Source of the DNA: Lantana camara
Lineage: Eukaryota; Streptophyta; Magnoliopsida; Lamiales; Verbenaceae
Assembly: GCA_037501455.1 (NCBI GenBank)
Contig: CM074863.1
Span: 57,269,501-57,333,500, forward strand
Direction: 5' to 3'
DNA length: 64,000 nucleotides
Position numbers and translations under genes: made by a program. This document shows, piece by piece, positions 47,010 through 57,627 of this stretch. The number at the start of each line of letters is the position of its first letter. The stretch's first letter is position 1. The notes beneath the pieces were generated by a model. It had not been told where the DNA came from. It saw nothing but the letters and a program-made list of their open reading frames with translations, and ran no database searches.

Positions 47010-48171
47010 AGGGATCGAACAATGCATGTAATGTAGTGCCATGGATGCTTATAGTACCTTCAATCACTGCGTTTGGGTCGACATCTACAGCTTGCTCCTC
47101 CTCAGCTCCCAACGCATATGCCCTAGCTGGAATTGCAGGCCTCGGGTTGTCTTTCTTCTTAGGGCACGTGTTCATCATATGATCCGGTGCGCCACAAAGG
47201 AAATACCTTTTATGGAGTCTGAAGCAATTGTCCACGTGGTGGGATCCTTTGCAATAGGTACATTGCACTTTAGGTGGTGCCGGAAGTGCTAGTGGTTGCT
47301 TGGCTTGAATTGGTCCCGCTGGTTTGAATGATTTGTTCTGAGGTTTAGCCTGTTGAAAAGTTTGAAAGGCTGGCCTCTTTCCAAATTTATTCATAGTCCC
47401 TGAACCGGACCCTTGCCCTGAATGTGAAGTCCTCCTCCTCAGAACCACTCTCTCTTCGACCCTTAGAGCCTTATCAACTACTTTGGCCCACGTGCTCGTG
47501 TTGGCTGCTTCCAAAGCATTTTTCATATCCTCCCGTAGTCCTTGGAGAAACTGAGAGGCCTTCGCTTCATCGTCATTGGCGATATTAGGGGCATAACGAG
47601 AGAGTCTCTCAAACTCGTTGATATAATCAGTAACAGACATACTCCCTTGTTTCAAATCCATAAATTCTCTCAACCTTCGGTTTCTCGTAGCTTTGGGGAT
47701 GTATTTGTTCTTGAATTCCTGCTCAAAGATATCCCATGTAATCTCTTCCCCGGAAGCTTCCAACTTAATCTGCGTGCTAGTCCACCAACTGTAGGCCTGT
47801 CCCTGTATCATGCTAAGAGTGCACTGTAGCTTGTCCATCGGGTCACAAGGAATGAGGCGCCATACTCGATTTGTCTGAATTAGCCACTCCTCGGCTTGCA
47901 CATCATTCCCACCAACGAAAATTGGTGGATTCTGATTTTTAAATTCCCGAAGAAGAGCAGTGATAGCATTTCCTCCATGATTCCCGACCGGAGGTACATT
48001 ATTCCTTTCCTGAGCCCTTTGCTCCAAAAATACGGCCAATCTTTCCTTAAAGTTTCCGGGATCCATTTGAGGTGGGGGTGGTGGATTGTTGTTTTCATGT
48101 TGTGGAGAATGATCTCGGTGATGACGATGTTCCGGAGATCTATCTCGGCGATGGTGTCGTCGAGGAGGCAT
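47010..48171 (-). pseudogene. H gag, frame fused to protease then shifted
   Basis: The start is the ATG of MPPRR at 48171; a longer upstream in-frame ATG exists at 48201 but MPPRR is the usual Tekay start. An Arg/His/Pro-rich N-terminus (RRHHRRDRSPEHRHH) is followed by the capsid domain (AEEWLIQTNRVW, YSWWTS, YIPKATRNRRLREF, YAPNIANDDEAKASQF). There are two zinc-knuckle-like motifs: CTYCKGSHHVDNC, with irregular spacing, and a second whose first Cys is Tyr (YFLCGAPDHMMNTC). The frame enters protease at HALFDP and is then shifted. Confidence 0.9.
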
Positions 48172-48344
48172 ATTTCTACAAAACAAGAGATTCCAATTCA
48201 TATGCGTGGGGGTTAGTGCATGTTCATGTGCACTATTAACGAGAAGGTAAACAAATAATCACATAAATGCATATAACCACGTTGTCCTAAGCCGAACGAC
48301 CTAGACTCACCAGACTCGACTCAAGAGTTCCGGTTTAGCAACCG

Positions 48345-48359
48345 AGAGCTCTGATACCA
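48345..48359 (-). promoter_or_regulatory. Primer binding site of H
   Basis: On the minus strand TGGTATCAGAGCTCT lies nine bases after the LTR end (TCCTTAAAG spacer). A perfect initiator Met tRNA type. Confidence 0.95.
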
Positions 48360-48753
48360 CTTTAAGGATGTGACGCCCGGAGCGGTGGGCCACCACATCC
48401 CCCACACTTAAACCCGAATCCACATATGAAATGAATTTCCATACATGAATCCAAGTCTAAGCGAACGGTGACCTACACACACACACTAGGCTAAGCGGGG
48501 CTAAACCACACCAGAGTACGCAAACACCAAACAAATACGCGGAAGCCAAAAACAGGATCCAAAAGAGCTCAACAAATAAGCATAATCATACGTATCATAT
48601 ACATGGCTTCACAGCCCAAAATAGATAAGAATTCATATGCCAAGGTTATAATTCATACAAGAAGCTAAAAAAAATAAAAGAGATGCAATGCTACTCGACC
48701 TAAATGGCTAAGTACGACTCGACTCGACGCACTTCCCCGCCTAGCTCGGCACA

Positions 48754-50576
48754 CCTGAAAGGGAAAGGAGAGGGTCAGTCTCACAACTCGATTGAGTGAG
48801 GGGCTTAACACACCCACACCTTAAATACGTATATAGCACAACACAAAACAAAAGTGATAGTCATGAATCGAGGCTAGAGTTTTGCACACCGAACCGTTTC
48901 CCAAAATTAACATATAGTAAGAAAAGCATCTATCTCGATTCATAATCTATCAATCAAAGTATGCTAAAAGCCCGGCGAGAACGGACTATCCCTTACACCT
49001 CTAACCATAAATATCAAATCACAAATCCACCCTTACATCCATGGTGTGTCGGGAATCAAACCCTAGCACCTACAATACCAAAAACATACGGGGTAGCTAA
49101 CCCACGTTATGCCTTCTCCGGTTATCCACCGAAGGCTCAAGATACCACGCCTTCCCAACCTCCCAAGGTCGCACGTGAATATCTCAAATGAGAACATGCA
49201 CAGGGGTAAACCCGGCGACCCCGTGGTCGCCCAGGGCCGTCCTTACCCACGTCTCTAGGGCCCACAAACCAAATCAAACCAAAATCCCATCTTTCTGGGC
49301 ACACTCGCTCAGCAGAACAAAATAAACCAAAAGTGATTCAAAACTCAAGCTTATATATACTCGTACATATATCGTTTCAAAAAGATCAAAGTTATTCCAC
49401 AAGATCATAAACATAATTAAAGCACTCGTATCTAGATATATGTACCATATCCGCATTCAAGGGAAAAATTCATCATATTATAGGCCGTAGGGTATTTTAA
49501 CTAATAATTCCTAACCTCACCTTGCAAAAGAGACAAAAGGTAGGATCGAACGGCAACCAACCACCTAAGCTTCGGGCTCTTGCACAACCGGAAGAGGCTC
49601 TGAAACACAAAAGAAAGCAAGACCCGAGTCTTAGACTCAATTATGAACCAAATAGACGCTCGGCTATGCCTATGAATGTAAAGAATGCAATTGAAATAAA
49701 TGTGTATGTCCATTAATTCCTACCAATTCTTATACACGCAATCCATAGAAAATAAAGTCATAAGTTCAAAACAAAGCACATAACGCATAATATAACCAGC
49801 TAACATTGCATACACGTCATAAACAAAGAAAGAAATCGCAAAGAAAAACACCGAAGCAACAAAACGAGCAATTGCCGCCGCCATATTTTCAAATGACACG
49901 GCCGTGTTGGGTTTTAGTACAAAATGGACACGGCCGTGTCCGGTTAAAATAAATTCAGAAGTTTAATTCAAGGGGTTGACACGGCCGTGTTACGCTTCAG
50001 TTCAAAATGGACACGGCCGTGTCCGGTGTTATAAAAATAAATTACCCCAAGTCCAGAGGCTGACATGGCCGTGTCCAAAACATGCACAAAGCTGACACGG
50101 CCGTGTTGGCCCTTCGTCTTCGAAAAAAAATAACAGCAGCAACAGTGTTTCTGCGGGAAAAAACAGGGGAGGGAGCAGGGCAAGCACGCAGCAACAAAAA
50201 CCAACCATCCCAAGCCTCAAAACTCATGCAAACCATGACAAACAACTTCATATTCATCTTACAATCTCCCAACTATCACAAAAGCTCAAGAATCATTATA
50301 TATCACAAGAATTCTTATGCAAGAATTTGAATTTCATCAATGGCAACTTCCACCATGCTCAACCTTATTCACAAGCAAGACCATATTATCATGTTAGGAG
50401 CATAAGAGATCACATATATCTATTCAAATCAAAGCTTAAGTCCAAGAAACACAAGAGATCAACAAACCCTTATAACTCATGTTATGCTCCATAACTATAT
50501 CAAACCTAGCTCCAAGCATGGAATTAATAGCTCAAAATGACCATATATTCATGTACATATCAAATACTAACTTACC
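48754..50576 (-). other. Putative spliced leader in H 5' LTR
   Basis: Minus strand: exon 1 ends at 50576 (AAGAG/GTAAGTTAG); acceptor TTTTGTGTTTCAG; exon 2 49599-49521 (79 nt); donor CAAG/GTGAGGTTAG; acceptor TTCCCTTTCAG before 48754, followed by GAGCTAGGCGGGG. Intron 1 would be about 975 nt and intron 2 about 765 nt. Inferred from sequence only. Confidence 0.5.
49895..50107. repeat. Palindrome array in H 5' LTR (CACGGCCGTG type)
   Basis: Six units: GACACGGCCGTGTT at 49895, GGACACGGCCGTGTCC at 49926, a GACACGGCCGTGTT unit near 49978, GGACACGGCCGTGTCC at 50009, a GACATGGCCGTGTCC variant near 50062, and one near 50094. Confidence 0.92.
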
Positions 50577-51298
50577 TCTTGAAGAAGGTGGAAGAAAATG
50601 GAGTTTAGAGCTCAAATACTCCTTGGTGTGAATAGTGACGGGTTGAAGGGTTTAGCTCCCAAATTTTCTGCTCTTTCTCTCTTTTTCCTTGCTTATACCG
50701 ATAATGAGAGGGAGAGAGATAGATATGCTGATTTGTGGTGTAAGGTGGGGCCAAGCCTCATATGAAAACGTTAAAAATTGAAGGGTTAAATTGCAATTAG
50801 GCGAAAGGTGGTCATATAAGAACGAGGTAAGTTTCCGGTCGGACTTCGGTTTACCAAATGAGCTTAAAAGGTTATGAGGCTTAGTCCATCGAACCCGAAT
50901 CATCGAAACGAGTTCAACGGAGGTGACGGAATTCGAATCCGAATTCCCGAGCTCAAAAATACACACATTGGAACCCAAGGTACGCTAAAAGCGTTTTAAC
51001 CTTCTTTAGGTTCCGAACGAACAATCAAATTCAAAAGCTCAACAAACAAATTCGAAAACGTATAACGAGCGTAATCAAAGTTCATAACACGTAATTCTCC
51101 AACATATTCAAACAACAAGAAATTCCAAAATCAAATTAAGCACCAACGAATCAAATCTTAACAAATAGCATTCAAAATCATATAGAATTCATAAGAAATA
51201 TTTAAAATAAGACTTAAAAGAATAAAGAATATGAATTTAAATAATATAAATCGCGCACATACGTCATACCTGTACAGTCTGAAAGTCGGGGTGTCACA

Positions 51299-51761
51299 AA
51301 ACAAAATCGAAAACATGAAATGAGTGCGTACACATGTTCATAACACATGAATCTACAACATGCTAAAATCACACCAAATTCCGAAATCAATTCATGTAAG
51401 AACGGCACGCGATCAAAACACATAAGTGTATAACATTCAAGAATTCCTTTAGACATTCAAATATTTCAATTATAAATTAAATTCCATTATAGCTTTTGAT
51501 TAAAGTGTAACGAATTAAATATAATTAATATAATTAATTAATATTATAATTATAATTAAAGAGAACTAATTAATTATACTTTAAAAAATCAAAGTGGTAC
51601 GAATTAATTTGATTTTAATATTAATAAACTTAAAATATAAATAACTAACATTTTAATATTTAATATAAAATTAAATATACAAAACACTTATGAACAATTA
51701 ATTCGTGCAATTTGGTAAGCACATACATCATATTATACGACTGAAAAATTGGGGCGTTACA
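51299..51761 (-). repeat. LTR B copy 2, right end
   Basis: Resumes B after H, collinear with 6517-6979, ending GGGGCGTTACA followed by the ACTTC duplication. AT-rich, with TTAATTAATATTATAATTA runs. Confidence 0.9.
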
Positions 51762-52464
51762 ACTTCTCAGGTAGAAATGGTTATTCAGATTGTTGAGTCT
51801 TGTAAAATTGGACTTCTTAACTGGGGAAACGAAGTGAGGAGAAGCAAGCCGGTGGATATTGAGAAATTGGAGGCTAGGTTGAATACTATCCACATATCAG
51901 TAATCACAGAACAAACCAAGGAGGAGGCAAGATCGATTAGAACTTGATTCGGGAAACTTTGCTGCAGGAGGAGATTGTTTGGAAACAAAGAGCTAAGATA
52001 GATTGGCTTAAAGAAGGGGACCAAAGCACAAAATTCATTCATTCTAAGGTGAAATCCCGCAAGAAAACTAATTAGACTGAGGCGTTGAGGTATGACCGGG
52101 GTCGATTGCGTAGCTCCGAAGAGGATATCCAGAGGATTATCGAAAGATATTTTGGTGCTCTATTCAAATCGAACCAATGCGAGCAATATTATATTGATGA
52201 GGTGTTGAAGATTTTGCCAAGGAAAGTGGATGATGGAATGAAACAGTTGCTCTCTCTCCCTTTTTCCGAGCATGAGGTAATTGCTGCTCTTAAATCTATG
52301 TATCCCCTTAAGTCCCTCGGTCCTAATGGTTTCCCCCCTTACTTTTTCCAACATTACTGGTCGGTGGTTGGGAGAGATGTCTCTTCTTGTGTTCTGGGTT
52401 TTTTGAATCGGGGTAGATTTGATAAGAGATTGAACTTTACTCATATTGTGCTTATTCCTAAGTG
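51762..52464 (+). pseudogene. LINE ORF2 fragment, copy 2
   Basis: Collinear with 6980-7680: ORF2 linker and the start of RT (LKSMYPLKSLGPNGFPP, FTHIVLIPKC). It is slightly less decayed than copy 1: the TAA of copy 1 at 7393 is CAA here. It ends at AAGTGTA where LTR C begins, so the RT catalytic core is missing. Confidence 0.85.
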
Positions 52465-53362
52465 TACATATACATATGAGCATAGCATATTGAAAATTAA
52501 AGAGTTCATGAACCGGGGCATGGTTTTTGCATTCTAAGTCATTTTAACCCGTGATATTATATATAAATAAAAAGGTTTTAAAGCCGAAGGCCAAAATCAA
52601 CCAATTTTAGTAATTAGAAGTCCACTCCCGTTTCATGATCTAAATTCATAATCAAAATCATAACAACTCGGCGAGAACGAGTTTCAACCCACCCTTACTT
52701 CGTTCATATTCAGAAGAAATCAAATCACAGAAACCTAACTTTTCTCCGGCGATGGAAGGGGTCGCGGGCCCCTAACCATCTAACGGTTGAGGGGAGTGCT
52801 CAATGCTTTTCCAACCCTCGGACTCCATCCCCCGACCAAACCTCCTGGTGGGTTCCGGTACATCCTTTCCAACATATGGACGCCATGCTTAGGAGTAGAC
52901 CCGACGGCCCGACACCGTCTCGGGGCTCCTTCGTACAAACCTCCGGGGCCCATTTCAAAGTTCAAAATTCATAATTTTCAAAATTTCAGAATTTTTCGAC
53001 TTATATTCAAAGTCGTATTTCTCGCTATTTCAAAACGTTCACACACACCAACCCTTTTGAAATCAAACAAACGTAAAATAGATTACGTATATATATAAAA
53101 GCATTTTTCAATGATTTAATAGCAAACGGGATAAATCCCACAAAATACTAATCAAACATGTATTTACATAAATATATAAATATAAATATATCACATGCGG
53201 GCTTAAATACAAGTAGGGTTGTAGGTCGCTTAACTAAAAGAAAGAAAACCTCACCTTGTCGACCAAACCGAACGAAACGGACTCAAACACCTCTATGAGA
53301 CCTCCTCGTCACCCACGGAACGAACCTAAGGACAAAACAAATAACGAACGACAACCTTAGTG
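52465..53362 (-). repeat. Partial LTR C, copy 3
   Basis: Collinear with 10143-11040, starting a few bases left of the C2 breakpoint (ACATATACATATGAGC). Nearly identical to C2. Confidence 0.8.
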
Positions 53363-53616
53363 ATGTGAATCATGATGAACCGCGGCCATATCTTGTCCCA
53401 AATAAAGAACTGGACCGATCCACAACTCAAGAAGATAGCAAACAAAAGGAACAAAGTTATGGTGGTCCAATTATAAGAGCTCGGGCCAAAATTATCCAAG
53501 AGGAAGTTGGAAATCTCTTAAACCAATTTGCTCAAACTGGACTCCAACCTTCAAGATGGGCTGCTGAACCAAATTCAGAATACTTCAATGTTTTTATGTC
53601 CAATTCCTAAAGTCTA
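53363..53616 (+). pseudogene. E3: pol C-terminal fragment
   Basis: An 81-residue frame (53365-53610) equal to that of E2 except for one or two residues, followed by an LTR remnant. Confidence 0.65.
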
Positions 53617-53798
53617 AAGTGTGGAAATGATGTAATTCGGCCCTAAGCCTATTATAGTATTATTTGGGCCTTTATTTTATCATTATTTAGCTGCATATTA
53701 GTTTATTTAAGCCCACTATTGTAAGCCTTCATGGCAAGTGGCGGGAATAGCTTGTGTCCTTTAGTATTCTAGTGTCAGAGCTTAGGTTTCCATCCAAG
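53617..53798 (+). repeat. E3: LTR remnant with internal deletion
   Basis: The same deletion junction (TTCTAGTGTCAGAGCTTAGG) as E2: the LTR 3' part and part of the primer site are lost. Confidence 0.85.
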
Positions 53799-54222
53799 GT
53801 TACGTATCCATATCATTTATCTTTTGTGTAATTTCTTTTCATTATTGTTATATTGCTGCAAAAAAAAAAAAAGAGAGCAACATTGTTTCAATCATTTTCT
53901 TTGTAATCTCAAATCATAAGTTGCGTTGATTCGTTTGTTTGTATCATTTATAGTTGAAATTGTTCGTTGGTGTCAATTTTCGCACCCTTATTGATTCATT
54001 CATCTTAAGGGATTATTTGGTTGAGGGATCTGAAATTTCTTGTGTCTTTCTTCAAGAACTGAGAGAAAAGAGTGGTAAAAGGCTTGAGTTGTGAGCACAA
54101 AAGAGGGAAAAAGCCATATTCTTGAGTGATACACGAGCGTGAGTGACTTTAAACGAGGGCAAACACGTGAGGGAGTGTTGTGAGGTAATTTTTACTAACG
54201 ATTCTTCTTGCAGGTTTAAAAC

Positions 54223-56313
54223 ATGACGGAAGAACGAAACGAACAGCCTCCAATGGACGTCAACTTTGTCCTTCGTGCAATGCAACAACAATTTGATAGG
54301 TTGAACGTACAATTTGGTGAGATCCGGGATCGATTGGAGCAAAATGATGAACGGCTGACTCAATTGCAACAAAATGCTCTCCCTGCTAGGAGACCAAACC
54401 GACGACCAACCGATCTTGGTATCAATCCTCGTGATGGACTTGATGATGAAGAGGATGACATGGATGAGGCTGCATCAAATGCCTCTTCAAGGAGAGATCA
54501 TAGACGTCTAAGATACCAACAACCACGAAGAGGAAGAGGGGTAATTGACAATAACCTCGGATCTATCAAGCTTTCTATTCCTTCCTTCAAAGGACAAAAT
54601 GACCCGGAAGCTTACATTGAATGGGAACGAAAGGTGGAGTTAATTTATGACTGCCACAACTATTCGGAAGGGAAAAAGGTAAAACTTGTAGCCGTATCCT
54701 TTACGGACTATGCTATTGTATGGTGGGATCAAGTGGTGATAAGTAGACCAAGAAGTGGTGAGTACCCTATTGAAACATGGGGTGAGATGAAGGTGGTTAT
54801 GAGGAAGAGGTTCGTACCTCCTCACTACTATCGGGACCTACACCTTAAGTTGCAAAGTTTGAGGCAAGGGTTCAAAACGGTAGAGGAATACTACAAAGAA
54901 ATGGAGATGGCAATGATTCGAGCAAATATTGAGGAGGATCGTGAGGCAACCATGGCTCGGTTCATATGTGGTCTCAACCGAGAGATGGCCAATGTAGTGG
55001 AACTTCATCACTATGTTGAACTTGAGGAAGTGGTCCATATGGCTATCAAGGTGGAGAGACAATTTAAGAAAGGACGGACTGTGGTTAAGCGTGATGATTC
55101 AAATACCTCTAAACCAAAGTGGAATTCTTCTCCAAAAACAGTCGAAAAGCCTTCAAAACCAAAGGAGGATCCACCTACAACAAAGGGTTCGTTTGAGAAA
55201 GGTAACACCTCTACACATCGCAATCGTGATATTAAATGCTTTAAATGTCAAAGAGCAGGTCATATAATGTCTCAATGTCCAAACAAAAGAGCCGTGATCT
55301 TGTTAGATAATGGAGGACTTGAAACCGAAAGTGAGGGTGATGGTGGAGGCCTTGAAACATCGGATGAGGCAAGTGATGTTGAGCATGCGGTTGTGGGGCA
55401 AAGTTTGGTGGTTCTAAGAGCTTTTCACATCCAAGCTCTTGAGGACAAAGATGAACAACAAAGGGAAAACATCTTTTACACACGGTGTCATATTAAGGAG
55501 CGAGTGTGTGGGCTGATCATTGACAGCGGGAGTTGCATGAACGTGGCTAGTAAATGGATGGTGGAAAGGCTCGGCCTTAAAACCTTAAAGCACCCGAGAC
55601 CTTATAAGCTCCAATGGCTGAATGAACATGGTGAAATGAAGGTAACAAAACAAGTTCTTATCTCCTTTTCAATTGGCAAATACATGGATGAGGTTCTTTG
55701 CGATGTCGTACCAATGCAAGCTGGCCATATATTGCTTGGAAGACCATGGCAATTTTATAGACGAACAGTGCATGATGGCTACAAGAATCGATATAATTTT
55801 ACCAAGGATGGGCGAAACATCACCTTGGCACCTTTACCACCAAGCCAAGTGTATGAAGAACGGTGCCAAATTAAGAAATCCATTTCAGCTTCTTCAAAAC
55901 AAAGTGATTGTAATAGTGAGAAAGAATGTGAAAAAGAAAACGAAAAAGTGCGTGAAAAAGAAAAAGAGAAGAAAAAAGAAAAAGAGAGTAACAGAAAAGA
56001 AGAGGGAGAAAAGAAACTAGTTGAAAAGAAAGAAAGAAAAAAAGTGAGTTTCTTTATAAAAGAAAAAGAGATTGAGGGGGTGATAGAAAAAGAAAAGCTT
56101 GTGATGATGATGATGTATAAAAACATATTTCTTTCATCTAATGAAACCCCTCCCTTGTCTAGTGTTGTTTCTTCTCTCTTGCAGGAGTTTGAGGATGTAT
56201 TCCCGGAGGAAATACCACCCGGTTTACCTCCTATACGAGGAATAGAACACCAAATCGACCTCATCCCCGGGGCTGCCATCCCAAACCGACCAGCTTACCG
56301 AAGCACCCCTTAA
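54223..56313 (+). CDS. E3 gag-protease polyprotein to RT leader, open
   Basis: A 696-residue open frame with the same order as E2: coiled-coil-like N-terminus, capsid-type gag, CCHC knuckle (CFKCQRAGHIMSQC, second Gly changed to Arg), retropepsin with intact Asp-Ser-Gly, Lys/Glu-rich tract, then the RT leader [20 protein letters not shown]. It ends at TAA 56311-56313, a stop also present in E1, so the stop predates their duplication. Gag packages RNA; protease would cut the polyprotein. The leader preserves the TACTAAC and TTCTTGCAG signals before the ATG. It reads through the site where J sits in E1. Confidence 0.85.
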   Translation: MTEERNEQPPMDVNFVLRAMQQQFDRLNVQFGEIRDRLEQNDERLTQLQQNALPARRPNRRPTDLGINPRDGLDDEEDDMDEAASNASSRRDHRRLRYQQPRRGRGVIDNNLGSIKLSIPSFKGQNDPEAYIEWERKVELIYDCHNYSEGKKVKLVAVSFTDYAIVWWDQVVISRPRSGEYPIETWGEMKVVMRKRFVPPHYYRDLHLKLQSLRQGFKTVEEYYKEMEMAMIRANIEEDREATMARFICGLNREMANVVELHHYVELEEVVHMAIKVERQFKKGRTVVKRDDSNTSKPKWNSSPKTVEKPSKPKEDPPTTKGSFEKGNTSTHRNRDIKCFKCQRAGHIMSQCPNKRAVILLDNGGLETESEGDGGGLETSDEASDVEHAVVGQSLVVLRAFHIQALEDKDEQQRENIFYTRCHIKERVCGLIIDSGSCMNVASKWMVERLGLKTLKHPRPYKLQWLNEHGEMKVTKQVLISFSIGKYMDEVLCDVVPMQAGHILLGRPWQFYRRTVHDGYKNRYNFTKDGRNITLAPLPPSQVYEERCQIKKSISASSKQSDCNSEKECEKENEKVREKEKEKKKEKESNRKEEGEKKLVEKKERKKVSFFIKEKEIEGVIEKEKLVMMMMYKNIFLSSNETPPLSSVVSSLLQEFEDVFPEEIPPGLPPIRGIEHQIDLIPGAAIPNRPAYRSTP

Positions 56314-57627
56314 GAGACGAAAGAGCTTCAAAAACAAGTTGAAGAGTTGCTTGCAAAGGGATATGTGCGTGAGAGAATGAGTCCATGTGTTGTTCTGGTT
56401 CTTTTGGTGCCTAAAAAGGATGGTACTTGGCGAATGTGCATGGATTGTAGGGTTGTCAACAAGATCACGGTAAAGTATCGTTATCCCATACCTCGCCTTG
56501 ATGATATGATTGATGAATTGCATGGTTCTACAATCTTCACTAAAATTGATTTGAAAAGTGGCTATCACCAAATAAGAATGCAAGAAGGTGATGAATGGAA
56601 AACAACTTTTAAAGCTAAGCATGGATTGTATGAGTGGTTAGTAATGCCTTTTGGCTTAACTAATGCACCTAGTACCTTCATGAGATTGATGAATCATATA
56701 TTGTGTGCTTATATTGGTAAATTCGTAGTGGTTCACTTTGATGATATACTAATCTTTAGCCGTAATTTGCATGAACATATTGAGCATTTGAGGTTAGTAC
56801 TTGAGGTACCAAGGTATGAAAAGTTATATGCTAATCTTAAGAAGTGTAGCTTTTTCATGGATAGAGTCGTGTTCCTTGGATTTGTTGTGAGTGCAGGTGG
56901 TATAGAGGTAGACGAAGAAAAGGTTAAGGCAATCAAAGAGTGGCCTACACCCAAGACCATCACGGAAGTAAGGAGTTTTCATGGTTTGGCCGGGTTCTAT
57001 AGGAGATTCGTGCCCAATTTCAGCACCATAGCTGCCCCCTTAACGGAAATCGTCAAGAAAAGCGTGGGATTCAAGTGGGGAGAAGCTCAAGAAATGGTAT
57101 TCCAAACATTGAAAACAAAGCTAAGTTAAGCTCCTCTTTTACTTTTACCGGATTTTTCTAAAGCCTTTGAAATCGAATGATATGCTTCAGGTGTTGGTAT
57201 AGGTGTTGTGCTCATGCAAAAGAAGAAACCAATTGCATACTTTAGTGAGAAACTCAATAGGGCTGCATTGAACTACTCTACTTGTGACAACGAGCTCTAT
57301 GCCATAATTAGGGCCTTAGAGACGCGGCAACATTACTTGTGGTCGAAAGAGTTCATCATTCATACGGATCATGAGTCATTAAAACATTTGAAGGGGCTAG
57401 GAAGTTTGAACCGAAGGCATGCTCACTGGGTTGAATTTATACAGATGTTTCCTTATGTGATTCGGTACAAGCAATGTAAGGATAATGTTGTTGCTGATGC
57501 CTTATCACGAAGGTACGTTCTTCTCTCTACCTTAAGTGCTAAATTCACGGGATTTGATCATATTAAGGAACTATACTTGAGTGATTCTGATTTTGCTGAA
57601 ATATTTACATCTTGTGAACAAAAGCCT
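56314..57627 (+). pseudogene. E3 reverse transcriptase and RNase H
   Basis: It continues in phase after the stop. RT has [36 protein letters not shown] and HFDD at 56734-56745 (both catalytic Asp kept, Tyr changed to His). TAA 57127-57129 is shared with E1. At the RNase H start E3 has an extra TGA at 57178-57180 and the first catalytic Asp is Tyr. TDHESLKHL and ADALSRR follow. LTR I2 cuts it at 57628, exactly as in E1. Confidence 0.88.

Larger units (their letters stand above)
41357..51298 (-). mobile_element. Tekay-like Ty3 retrotransposon H, nearly complete
   Basis: A 9942-bp element on the minus strand: 5' LTR 48369-51298, primer site, gag, pol, and a truncated 3' LTR 41357-44072. Target duplication AAACA flanks it (41352-41356 and 51299-51303); the B1 copy at about 6508-6530 is the uninterrupted site. 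The two LTRs differ by about 2 percent over the first 600 bp by eye, so the insertion is fairly young. Pol order is protease, RT, RNase H, integrase. The pol end, chromodomain, polypurine tract and first about 215 bp of the 3' LTR are deleted, and two small frameshifts break the frame, so it is not autonomous. Confidence 0.92.
48369..51298 (-). repeat. 5' LTR of H, complete
   Basis: 2930 bp, minus strand, TGTGACACCCCGAC ... GGGCGTCACA. It holds the conserved upstream block (50921-50949), the putative spliced leader and the palindrome array. J at 14270 is a close relative. Confidence 0.92.

Noticed and set aside
49895..50107. CRISPR-like array (short repeats at intervals)
   Set aside because: The units are palindromes with irregular spacers inside a plant LTR, with no cas genes; eukaryotic context.
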